A DNA stretch of 16,863 nt from Moraxellaceae bacterium (GTDB lineage: Bacteria > Pseudomonadota > Gammaproteobacteria > Pseudomonadales > Moraxellaceae), in NCBI GenBank assembly GCA_030684415.1, contig JAUXNL010000551.1:1-16863 (forward strand), read 5' to 3'. The notes beneath the pieces were generated by a model that saw only the letters and a list, made by a program, of their open reading frames with translations, did not search any database and was not told where the DNA came from. Both the position numbers and the translations under genes were made by a program. Within the stretch, counting starts at the first letter, position 1. Each line of letters starts with the position of its first letter. Of this stretch, positions 9,179-15,010 are shown piece after piece.

Positions 9179-9645
9179 CAGCAGCACCGCGCCCACTACA
9201 ACTTTGGGTAGACGCCGACGCCTGCCCCAACGTGATCAAGGACATCCTGTTCCGTGCGGCCGAGCGCCGGCAGGTGATTTGCACCTTGGTCGCCAACCAG
9301 TTCATTCCGGTCGGCAAAGCCCCCTGGTTGAAGTCGATTCAGGTGCCCTCAGGTTTTGATGTGGCCGATGACCGGATTGTGGAGCTGATACAGCCTGGTG
9401 ATCTGGCCATTACGGCCGACATCCCGCTGGCGGCCAAAGTAGTGGAGAAAGGTGCGTTTGCGCTTAACCCGCGCGGCACCTTCTATACAGCGGAAAATAT
9501 TCGCCAGCGCCTGACCATGCGCAATTTCATGGAAGAACTGCGCTCAAACGGCGTACAAACAGGTGGGCCCGCCACCTTCAGTCAACAAGACCGCACGGCG
9601 TTTGCCAATGCGCTGGACCGTTTTTTGGCGCAGCACCTGAAATGA
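9175..9645 (+). CDS. yaiI: YaiI/YqxD family protein (DUF188, UPF0178)
   Basis: This 156-aa protein has the full DUF188 signature. WVDADACPNVIKD near the N-terminus has conserved Asp13, Asp15 and Cys17. Then come GDLAITADIPLA in the middle, NPRGTFYTAENI, and a short C-terminal helix with ALDRFLAQHL. The DxD pair at the end of the first strand resembles PIN/NYN-type nuclease folds, but the biochemical function of YaiI is not established. GGAG at 9163-9166 lies 8 bases before the ATG. The first base triplet overlaps the stop codon of the upstream gene (ATGA), so the pair forms an operon. The length is normal for the family (about 150 aa). Confidence 0.95.
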   Translation: MTAAPRPLQLWVDADACPNVIKDILFRAAERRQVICTLVANQFIPVGKAPWLKSIQVPSGFDVADDRIVELIQPGDLAITADIPLAAKVVEKGAFALNPRGTFYTAENIRQRLTMRNFMEELRSNGVQTGGPATFSQQDRTAFANALDRFLAQHLK

Positions 9646-9670
9646 ACAACCGCAGGCAGGCACTGCGTTC

Positions 9671-9696
9671 GGCGAAGCCTGCAACCCTGCTTCGCC
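9671..9696. terminator. Stem-loop between convergent genes
   Basis: A perfect 8-bp inverted repeat (GGCGAAGC / GCTTCGCC) with a 10-base loop lies between the ends of the yaiI-like gene and the convergent secreted-protein gene. It could terminate from both sides, but neither side has a T-run, so it may instead be a small extragenic palindrome. Confidence 0.35.
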
Positions 9697-9752
9697 TCAC
9701 GCTCCAGTCATACGGGCACCAAGAGACAGGGCCGTATCTGCTGGGGTAGCCA

Positions 9753-10403
9753 TCACGAAACTTTGGTTACAGCAATATGCCTCAGGAGCTGCTTCCAATA
9801 TTCCTTGCATGCCTGCTGGTCGGACTTTGTGAGGGGACTGGACAAAGATAAAGGAGCCAGCACCTCCCCACCCACAAAAACGGCACCGCTGTCCACATTG
9901 AGTGCAATATCTGCGGAGCACATACCAACACCGTCAGAATTTGACATGTAGATGAGGATTGCTGCCGGATGTCCACCAACTGTTGTTTTCCGGGCAATAT
10001 CCCCGATGTCGCTAGCGACGTAAGGGGCGTTCCTCAGTGCAAGCTGTGAACCATTCGCCGAAGCTGGGACATAAACTTCATACGTCGATGAATCTCCATC
10101 CTTGAAAGAAATACCATCCATTCTCACAATCGTGTGAGATACCCCACCAAAAACATGAGTGCTTCCCTCAGTCAAGCCAGCAACTGCTGTCGTCGTGAAA
10201 TCGTCGGGCCGCGAGAAAGGATCAAGCCTCAAGGCGGCCACATTGATAGCATCTGCCAATGCTTGGAAATTCTCGTTCACGTCAGACGCCTTGGCGGCCT
10301 GACCGGCAGAAAAAAGCTTGGGAATGGAAACCGACCCCGTTGCGAAGGTGAGAGAAGTCGTTGTGAGTACCAGAGCTAGTGTGGCAATTGCCTTGTATTT
10401 CAT
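9753..10403 (-). CDS. Secreted protein of unknown function (216 aa)
   Basis: A clear Sec signal peptide (MKYKAIATLALVLTTTSLTFA, cleavage probably after Ala21) points to export. The mature N-terminus contains IPKLFSAGQAAKASDVNENF, matching a motif seen at the start of many exported proteobacterial proteins (F..G..A.A.+VN.NF..L...IN); its role is unknown. The rest looks like a small beta-rich domain with Gly-rich strands. The only two cysteines (162 and 199) could form a disulfide. GGA sits 9 bases before the ATG. It lies 52 bases downstream of a small lipoprotein gene on the same strand, so the two are probably co-expressed. Composition is less GC-rich than the housekeeping neighbours, which suggests an accessory gene. 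I can assign no function. Confidence 0.8.
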   Translation of the reverse strand: MKYKAIATLALVLTTTSLTFATGSVSIPKLFSAGQAAKASDVNENFQALADAINVAALRLDPFSRPDDFTTTAVAGLTEGSTHVFGGVSHTIVRMDGISFKDGDSSTYEVYVPASANGSQLALRNAPYVASDIGDIARKTTVGGHPAAILIYMSNSDGVGMCSADIALNVDSGAVFVGGEVLAPLSLSSPLTKSDQQACKEYWKQLLRHIAVTKVS

Positions 10404-10455
10404 TTCTTACATTCCTTTTTATGAGTTCTTTCTGGTTGTGTTTATTCAGGCTGAC

Positions 10456-10608
10456 CTACTGCCAGCTCACCTCACCCCAAGAACCGCTGTCCCAGGACAG
10501 CGGTGGCAGAGTGGCAACAGGCCCGCCACCAGACGAGCCTGAGCCGCCACCTCCGCAGGAGGCCAGCAACAGCGAAAGCGCAAACCCTAGAACGATCTTC
10601 TTATTCAC
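10456..10608 (-). CDS. Small lipoprotein (50 aa) with C-terminal tryptophan repeat
   Basis: This short gene has every sign of a lipoprotein. A GTG start at 10608 is preceded by AAGGAG at a 6-base spacing. A positively charged start (NKK) leads to a hydrophobic stretch and the lipobox LLASC, with the lipid-bearing Cys18. A flexible Gly/Ser linker follows (GGGGSGSSGGG). There is no Lys or Arg after residue 4. The C-terminus is LPPLSWDSGSWGEVSWQ, with Trp39, Trp44 and Trp49 at exact five-residue spacing. An in-frame ATG at 10614 is possible but directly abuts the AAGGAG. It probably forms an operon with the secreted protein downstream. Asp is not at +2 after the Cys (it is Gly), so outer-membrane sorting is expected. 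Function unknown. Confidence 0.78.
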   Translation of the reverse strand: MNKKIVLGFALSLLLASCGGGGSGSSGGGPVATLPPLSWDSGSWGEVSWQ

Positions 10609-10672
10609 CCTCATCTCCTTTTGATTGGCTACGCGATAACGTCATGAGCCCTGTGGGCCTCATATTGCTATT

Positions 10673-10698
10673 CCATAAATGAAAATAGTCATTTATGG
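10673..10698. promoter_or_regulatory. Perfect 10-bp inverted repeat (candidate operator or leader hairpin)
   Basis: CCATAAATGA and TCATTTATGG are perfect reverse complements separated by AAATAG, 26 bp in total. It sits 65 bases upstream of the lipoprotein GTG in the divergent spacer. It is AT-rich with no T-run on either strand, so it looks more like a regulator binding site or promoter element than a terminator. Confidence 0.5.
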
Positions 10699-10714
10699 AG
10701 CTCTTCCTAAAACC

Positions 10715-10742
10715 TTAAACCCCACCAAATCTACTATATAAG
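10715..10742 (+). promoter_or_regulatory. Candidate promoter for the XRE regulator
   Basis: TTAAAC (10715-10720) and TATAAG (10737-10742) are separated by 16 bases, about 92 bases upstream of the regulator ATG. The -10 touches the inverted repeat at 10741-10766, an arrangement that fits repression. Based on consensus match alone. Confidence 0.35.
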
Positions 10743-10766
10743 TTACCTATCGTAAATAAGGTAACT
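10741..10766. promoter_or_regulatory. Inverted repeat AGTTACCT-N10-AGGTAACT (candidate operator)
   Basis: Two perfect 8-bp arms with a 10-base spacer span 26 bp, immediately downstream of a candidate -10 box. A further TTACCT half-site occurs at about 10780-10785. This layout is typical of a site bound by a dimeric helix-turn-helix protein. Autoregulation by the XRE protein encoded 68 bases downstream is the simplest inference. Confidence 0.5.
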
Positions 10767-10834
10767 CAATAAGATGTTATTACCTGAGTGCTAGCTTGCT
10801 GAACTGAGCGCCCCAAACAGCAGGACTGGCGCAG

Positions 10835-11167
10835 ATGGTTTATGACCGCAAGAAACAGCTTGGGCAACGCATCAAGTCACTGCGGCAGCAGGCTGGGCTC
10901 AAACAGGAATGGGTAGCAGAGCAGATCGGGATAGATGCCAAATCCCTGAGCCGTATCGAGCGGGGAGCACACTACCCCTCACTGGAAACACTGGATGCCA
11001 TCAGCGCGTCACTCGGCGTGACCCTCGGCGACTTCTTTGATGACAGTGCAGGCACAGATTCCGAGGCCACATTGCGTGCTTACTTGGCCGGACTGGCAGC
11101 AAGCCTGGACTTGTCGCGCCTTCGCCTGGTTGCGGAAGCGGCAAAGAAGGTACTTGGAAAGGGGTGA
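10835..11167 (+). CDS. XRE-family helix-turn-helix regulator (110 aa)
   Basis: This is a small Cro/CI-type DNA-binding protein. The helix-turn-helix domain covers about residues 8-66 (LGQRIKSLRQQAGLKQEWVA, then IDAKSLSRIERGAHYPS, then SLGVTLGDFF). A short C-terminal helical region (about 75-107) probably serves dimerisation. AGGA lies 9 bases before the ATG. It is divergent from the lipoprotein/secreted-protein pair, and two 26-bp inverted repeats lie in the shared spacer. That makes it the likely regulator of itself and possibly of the pair. It has no toxin partner beside it, so a toxin-antitoxin role is not supported. Confidence 0.88.
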   Translation: MVYDRKKQLGQRIKSLRQQAGLKQEWVAEQIGIDAKSLSRIERGAHYPSLETLDAISASLGVTLGDFFDDSAGTDSEATLRAYLAGLAASLDLSRLRLVAEAAKKVLGKG

Positions 11168-11193
11168 TCAAGGGGGCAACAACCAAATCATGA

Positions 11194-11228
11194 AGCCGCT
11201 TTAGCAACGATGCTAAAGCGGCTCCTAC
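11194..11228 (-). repeat. REP-like palindromic element
   Basis: A perfect 13-bp stem (AGCCGCTTTAGCA / TGCTAAAGCGGCT, loop ACGA) is preceded on the minus strand by GTAGG. The string GTAGGAGCCGCTTTAGC resembles the REP elements common in Pseudomonas and relatives, in which a GTAG/GGAG head precedes a GC-rich palindrome. It lies between the convergent XRE and crotonase genes. It could also act as a weak terminator, though no T-run follows the stem in either direction. Confidence 0.7.
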
Positions 11229-11249
11229 AAAAAATCTTCTTTGGTTTGA

Positions 11250-12044
11250 TTATTTGCGAGGCAAGAACTCAGGCTTCTTTTTCTTGAAGTTGGCCTCCAC
11301 CGCAATCTTCTGATTCTTGCCCATGAGCAAGCCCAGCTGGATGCGCGACTCCTTGGAGAAAGCACGACGCACGCCCGCCACCCAGGTCTCGTGAAAAAGC
11401 TGCTTGGTGGCGGCCACGGCATCGGGTGAGCGCGTCTTTATTTCGGCGACAAGTTTTTCCGCTTCGGCCAGCGGGTCAGCACTTACATCCGTGACCAGAT
11501 TCAGCGCTCGCGCTTCGGTACCGGTCAGCATGCGACCGGTCATGGTCAGCAATTTGGCCTGATCCATGGGCAAGAGCTCACGCAGTGTCACGGTGCCGGT
11601 CATGTCGGGCACCAGCCCCCACTTGGCTTCGAGAATCGAAAATTCGCAGTCTGGCGTGGTAAAGCGGAAGTCAGCACCGAGGGCAATCTGCACACCCCCG
11701 CCGTAGCAATACCCGTGAATCACGGCAATCACCGGCACCGGCAGTCGGCGCCAGCACCAGGCCACTTCCTGAAAAAGATTGGTGGTCTTCACGCCGTACT
11801 TCAAGAAGCCACGCACCATGCGTGCCGGCTGCTTGGTAAAAGACGGGAAATCCAGTCCGCTGCAAAACGCCTTGCCATCGCCCTGGAGAATGACGGCTCG
11901 GATCGTGCGGTTTTTGCCGATTTTTTCGGCCGTATCCACCAGCGCGCAGAGCATCTCCCAGTCCAGCGCGTTGTACTTGTCGCTGCGGGTCATGGTGACG
12001 TAAGCCACCTCGTCACGAATCTCCAGCCGTACCCGTTCACTCAT
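11250..12044 (-). CDS. Crotonase (enoyl-CoA hydratase/isomerase) family protein
   Basis: This 264-aa protein has the crotonase fold, and its oxyanion-hole stretches are KAFCSGLDF (about 58-66) and IHGYCYGGGVQIALGADFRF (about 109-128). The two catalytic Glu positions of mitochondrial enoyl-CoA hydratase (144 and 164) fall on Gln119 and Glu139. Asp147 matches the third acidic residue of dienoyl-CoA isomerases. Without the first Glu a classical hydratase reaction is unlikely; an isomerase or other acyl-CoA reaction is possible. The C-terminus is Lys-rich (NFKKKKPEFLPRK). I chose MSERV at 12044, with a GGAG 8 bases upstream; the frame extends further up but only within tadA. It overlaps the tadA end by 8 bases, so it is translationally coupled. 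Confidence 0.88.
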   Translation of the reverse strand: MSERVRLEIRDEVAYVTMTRSDKYNALDWEMLCALVDTAEKIGKNRTIRAVILQGDGKAFCSGLDFPSFTKQPARMVRGFLKYGVKTTNLFQEVAWCWRRLPVPVIAVIHGYCYGGGVQIALGADFRFTTPDCEFSILEAKWGLVPDMTGTVTLRELLPMDQAKLLTMTGRMLTGTEARALNLVTDVSADPLAEAEKLVAEIKTRSPDAVAATKQLFHETWVAGVRRAFSKESRIQLGLLMGKNQKIAVEANFKKKKPEFLPRK

Positions 12045-12540
12045 TGCGCTCACTCCCGTCCTGAATCTTTTTCTGTGCAACGCGCCGCTGCCGGAAAAAA
12101 TCCGAAAGCAATGCACCCGCCTCATCCGCCAGCAATCCACCTTCAAAGGTGAACACATGGTTGTAATAGCCACTTTCGAGCTGCCGCCGCGCACTGACCA
12201 ATGATCCCGACTTGGGTTCGGCGGCCGCGAACACAACGCGGGCTACCCGCGCATGCACCAGCGCACCGACGCACATGGTGCAAGGCTCCAGCGTTACGTA
12301 CAGCGTGGCGCCTTCCAGCCGGTAATTGCCGAGCGCCTTTGCCGCCAAGCGCAGCGCCACCACCTCAGCATGTGCGGTCGGGTCCTGCGCGGTAATCGGT
12401 TGATTGAAGCCTTCACCCACCACGGCGTCATTGACCACCAGCACCGCGCCGACGGGCACTTCGCCCAGCGCCTGCCCCTGCCGCGCTTGCGCCAGCGCGC
12501 GCCGCATGAAAACAGTATCGCGTTCGGAAAAGGCCGTCAT
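12037..12540 (-). CDS. tadA: tRNA-specific adenosine deaminase
   Basis: TadA converts adenosine-34 to inosine in the anticodon of tRNA-Arg(ACG) using a catalytic zinc. The 167-aa protein shows the cytidine/adenosine deaminase motif: His57-Ala-Glu59 (TAHAEV, with Glu59 as proton shuttle) and PCTMC with zinc ligands Cys87 and Cys90. GEVPVGAVLV and the NHVFTFEGGLLADE region also match TadA. The length is normal for the family. The start ATG overlaps the stop of the upstream 121-aa gene (ATGA), and its own end overlaps the crotonase start, so the three genes form a tight unit. Confidence 0.97.
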   Translation of the reverse strand: MTAFSERDTVFMRRALAQARQGQALGEVPVGAVLVVNDAVVGEGFNQPITAQDPTAHAEVVALRLAAKALGNYRLEGATLYVTLEPCTMCVGALVHARVARVVFAAAEPKSGSLVSARRQLESGYYNHVFTFEGGLLADEAGALLSDFFRQRRVAQKKIQDGSERNE

Positions 12541-12902
12541 AGCGGTGAGTCGGGGTAAATATCCACCAGTGGTTTGTTGGCACCGGTGCGCAGATAAAAA
12601 CGAAGGTTGTTCAGTGTCAGCAATGCCTGATCGAGCAGGCGCTGGAAGTGCACCTGCTCCGCCGCAGGATTAGCACAGCGATAACCATGATCATGCGACA
12701 CCTGCACCTGCATGAGGCCATGCTCACCCATCAGCGCCAGCGTGCCCCAGACATCCAGTGCCTTGCGGCCGTCGCCCTGACGCAAGGCTTCCAGCACCGG
12801 CGCCATTTGTGCAGACCAGAACGGCAGCGAATGCCGCACAAAAAACATCGACAGCTCCAGCACAGCGGCTTCAGCGTTCTGCAGTTTTGCCTGTGTACTC
12901 AT
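12537..12902 (-). CDS. Protein of unknown function coupled to tadA (121 aa)
   Basis: I do not recognise this family with certainty. It is a soluble, mostly helical protein with no signal peptide or membrane segment. The middle has HGLMQVQVSHDHGYRC and the end has LLTLNNLRFYLRTGANKPLVDIYPD, which reads like a conserved family core. The stop overlaps the tadA start by ATGA. Start choice is uncertain: the ATG at 12902 has no good binding site. An internal ATG at residue 19 (12848) is preceded by GGAG at a 6-base spacing and could be the real start. It is divergent from the peptide deformylase gene. Confidence 0.75.
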   Translation of the reverse strand: MSTQAKLQNAEAAVLELSMFFVRHSLPFWSAQMAPVLEALRQGDGRKALDVWGTLALMGEHGLMQVQVSHDHGYRCANPAAEQVHFQRLLDQALLTLNNLRFYLRTGANKPLVDIYPDSPL

Positions 12903-13067
12903 GGGAATACGGACATCTTTCTCAAAGAGGCAGGAGTCTACCGTCCATTCCGCAGGTCGTCACGGCGGCAGCCATGACACATCCCTATGGCCAGGACTCT
13001 CTTCCCGATCCGCACTCATACAGAGAGAATGACAGGCCATCCCGACCACCTCTCTCAGGAGCCTCGC

Positions 13068-13598
13068 ATGATCCGGCCACTGCTGCGCATGGGCAATCCG
13101 CTGCTGCTACAGCGTGCGGCGGAAGTTGAATCGCTTGGTACACCTGAGTTGCTGGCATTGATTGACGACATGCGCGACACCATGCGGGCCGCACAAGGTG
13201 TCGGGCTAGCGGCCCCACAAATCGGTGTGAGCTTGCGGGTGGTGATATTCGGCGTGCAAAGCAGCCCCCGCTATCCGGATGCGGCCCCTGTTCCGGAAAC
13301 CGTGCTGATCAATCCTGTGCTCACGCGCTTGACCGACGCCACAGAAGACGGCTGGGAAGGCTGCTTGTCGGTGCCCGGCATGCGCGGCCTCGTGCCCCGC
13401 TACACGCGGCTGCACTACCGAGGCACGGATGAGCATGGCCACATCATCGAACGGATTGCTGAGGATTTTCATGCGCGCGTGGTACAGCATGAGTGCGACC
13501 ACCTTGATGGCATCCTGTACCCTGCCCGCATTCGCGACATGACACAGTTCGGCTTCAACGAAGAACTCTTTCCGGGTCAGGATTTGCAGGACGACTGA
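13068..13598 (+). CDS. def: Peptide deformylase
   Basis: Peptide deformylase removes the N-formyl group from nascent proteins using a metal (usually Fe2+). The 176-aa sequence has all three motifs: GVGLAAPQIG (44-53), EGCLSVPG with metal ligand Cys99, and QHECDHLDG with His141, catalytic Glu142 and His145. I chose the ATG at 13068, with AGGAG 6 bases upstream; the frame opens 27 codons earlier without a binding site. It is not paired with fmt, unlike the usual def-fmt arrangement, so this may be a second deformylase in the genome (inference). It converges on the dioxygenase gene with a 32-base gap that contains a short CTCCTC/GAGGAG stem without a T-run. Confidence 0.96.
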   Translation: MIRPLLRMGNPLLLQRAAEVESLGTPELLALIDDMRDTMRAAQGVGLAAPQIGVSLRVVIFGVQSSPRYPDAAPVPETVLINPVLTRLTDATEDGWEGCLSVPGMRGLVPRYTRLHYRGTDEHGHIIERIAEDFHARVVQHECDHLDGILYPARIRDMTQFGFNEELFPGQDLQDD

Positions 13599-13630
13599 AG
13601 ACCAGGCCGCCTCCTCTCTCCGAGGAGCGC

Positions 13631-14692
13631 TCAAGCCGCTACCACCTGCCCTTGCGTAAATGCCACCAGAATTTCACGAGGGCCATGAAAGGGCATCCGC
13701 CCATGGCTGGTGCTGAAGTTGTCGATCACCACCACATCGCCACGCTCCCAGCGCGGAAACACCATATGCCGCCAGAACACGTCGATGAGATGGCGAATGT
13801 CGGCCACTGGAATTTCACTACCGTCGGCATAGGTACAGTGAGTGGCAAAGTCATCCGGGCGGCGCAAAACGCGCTTGGCGGCAGTCAGGCTTTCGAGCAG
13901 TGCCGTCACTCCCAGGGACCGCAAAGAAGGCTGACGGCGCAGGATGTGCCGGTATTCAAATCGCGCGGCCTCGCTGTGAAACACTTGCGCATGATTGAAC
14001 CAGACTTCCTCACCTGTCAGCGGATGACGCTGCATGGCGGGCTGCTCGCGGAGCAGACGTAAACCGCCATCCTCGCGCCACTCACAGCGCGTGCCTTCAC
14101 GTGCTGCGGTTGCCTCCACCTCCGCACGATCTTGCGTGCCGAAAACCTCAGGCCAACTTTTGAGCTGCCAGGGATCGAGGCGTGATCCGCCTGTAGGCGG
14201 ACCATAATTGCGGATGATGCGAATACCGCGCTCGGCAAAGCGGCCGCGTACCGCTGGCGCCAGACCTCGCCATACGGCGCGGCAATCGGCCATTGGGGTT
14301 TCGCCAGCAGCACCGGAGGCCATCGTGCACGCAAAAAAAAGACGGGTCGGCGCACTGGGCAGAAAACTCATTTCGCAGTGCTGCATGATGGGATAGTGCG
14401 GCGGCAACTCACTCGCCGTGAACGTGAACTCTGAACGAGCATTGCGCGGGGAGGTGCCGAGGTACTGGTTTTTCAGGTCCGGGGAAATGGCGAGCGCAAG
14501 GCGCTCGAAAGCCTGCGCATCCGGAATGTCAAAGCCATGAAAGCGCAGAGCACCATGCTTCAGCAGACTGGTTTCCAGCGCGGACTTTTCTGTTGCGACC
14601 CACGCCAGCAAATCGTCCAGCGACCTGCCGTCGCCGGGACCGGGTGAAATCTCCAATGGCAGGGACTGTTTCGGGTCGGCCAACTGCTGCAT
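13631..14692 (-). CDS. TauD/TfdA-family Fe(II)/2-oxoglutarate dioxygenase, SyrP-like
   Basis: This 353-aa enzyme most resembles the SyrP/AsnO-type branch, which hydroxylates amino acids or related substrates. The iron facial triad is visible as His105 and Glu107 (MQHCEMSF, with Glu replacing the usual Asp) and His330 (STSHGRMPF). Arg339 (FHGPREILVAF) should bind 2-oxoglutarate. GETPMADCRAVW and GEEVWFNHAQVFH are further family stretches. GGAG lies 8 bases before the ATG. SyrP-like enzymes often sit in peptide-antibiotic clusters, but here the neighbours are housekeeping genes and no synthetase is present. The substrate is therefore open. It is probably transcribed alone. Confidence 0.9.
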   Translation of the reverse strand: MQQLADPKQSLPLEISPGPGDGRSLDDLLAWVATEKSALETSLLKHGALRFHGFDIPDAQAFERLALAISPDLKNQYLGTSPRNARSEFTFTASELPPHYPIMQHCEMSFLPSAPTRLFFACTMASGAAGETPMADCRAVWRGLAPAVRGRFAERGIRIIRNYGPPTGGSRLDPWQLKSWPEVFGTQDRAEVEATAAREGTRCEWREDGGLRLLREQPAMQRHPLTGEEVWFNHAQVFHSEAARFEYRHILRRQPSLRSLGVTALLESLTAAKRVLRRPDDFATHCTYADGSEIPVADIRHLIDVFWRHMVFPRWERGDVVVIDNFSTSHGRMPFHGPREILVAFTQGQVVAA

Positions 14693-14819
14693 GGATGTCT
14701 CTCCGGAATCGTTGAGTCTTCCTGACGGCGGCCGACGGCGCCGCTTTTCATCCGTGCACGGCGGTCATCATGCCTGCACTCACGCACACGCCAGACATCG
14801 GCGCTGCGTCCCCGGCAAC

Positions 14820-14840
14820 ATCAACCATCAACCATCAACC
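14820..14840. repeat. Heptanucleotide tandem repeat (ATCAACC x3)
   Basis: There are three perfect copies of ATCAACC, followed by a degenerate fourth (GACAACC). The tract lies in the guaA/dioxygenase spacer. Confidence 0.8.
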
Positions 14841-14884
14841 GACAACCAACGCCGCCAACCCGTCTGCTGAAAAATGCCGCTCTT

Positions 14885-14957
14885 GTTCGACAGGGCACTC
14901 CTGAGCCGACTCACTAACGTCATTGGCTTCGACAGGCTCAGACAAGCCCAGTCGAAG
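14885..14957. repeat. TTCGACAGG extragenic repeat with hairpin
   Basis: TTCGACAGG occurs at 14886-14894 and 14928-14936. The second copy begins a nested hairpin: CTTCGAC (14927-14933) pairs with GTCGAAG (14951-14957), and inside it GGCT pairs with AGCC around a CAGACA loop. TTCGACAGGCTCAG resembles extragenic palindromes dispersed in many proteobacterial genomes (from memory). Confidence 0.6.
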
Positions 14958-15010
14958 GCCAGAGGCCGAGCAGATTCAGCACCTCAACAGCACTGAAGCA
15001 GGCGCCACCA

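Larger units (their letters stand above)
14693..15010. other. Spacer between guaA and the dioxygenase gene
   Basis: No gene is visible in these 318 bases. They hold a 7-bp tandem repeat (14820-14840), two copies of TTCGACAGG and a hairpin (14885-14957), and presumably the promoter of the dioxygenase gene. I could not identify that promoter, and I saw no T-run terminator after guaA. Confidence 0.5.

Noticed and set aside
10835..11167. XRE protein as antitoxin of a toxin-antitoxin pair or as a prophage repressor
   Set aside because: There is no adjacent small toxin gene and no phage gene in the window. A stand-alone regulator fits better.
11194..11228. Classical bidirectional terminator
   Set aside because: The stem is strong but no T-run follows it directly on either strand, and the GTAGG head fits a REP element better.
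13605..13625. Terminator between def and the dioxygenase gene
   Set aside because: Only a 6-bp CTCCTC/GAGGAG stem without a T-run, so it is too weak to call.
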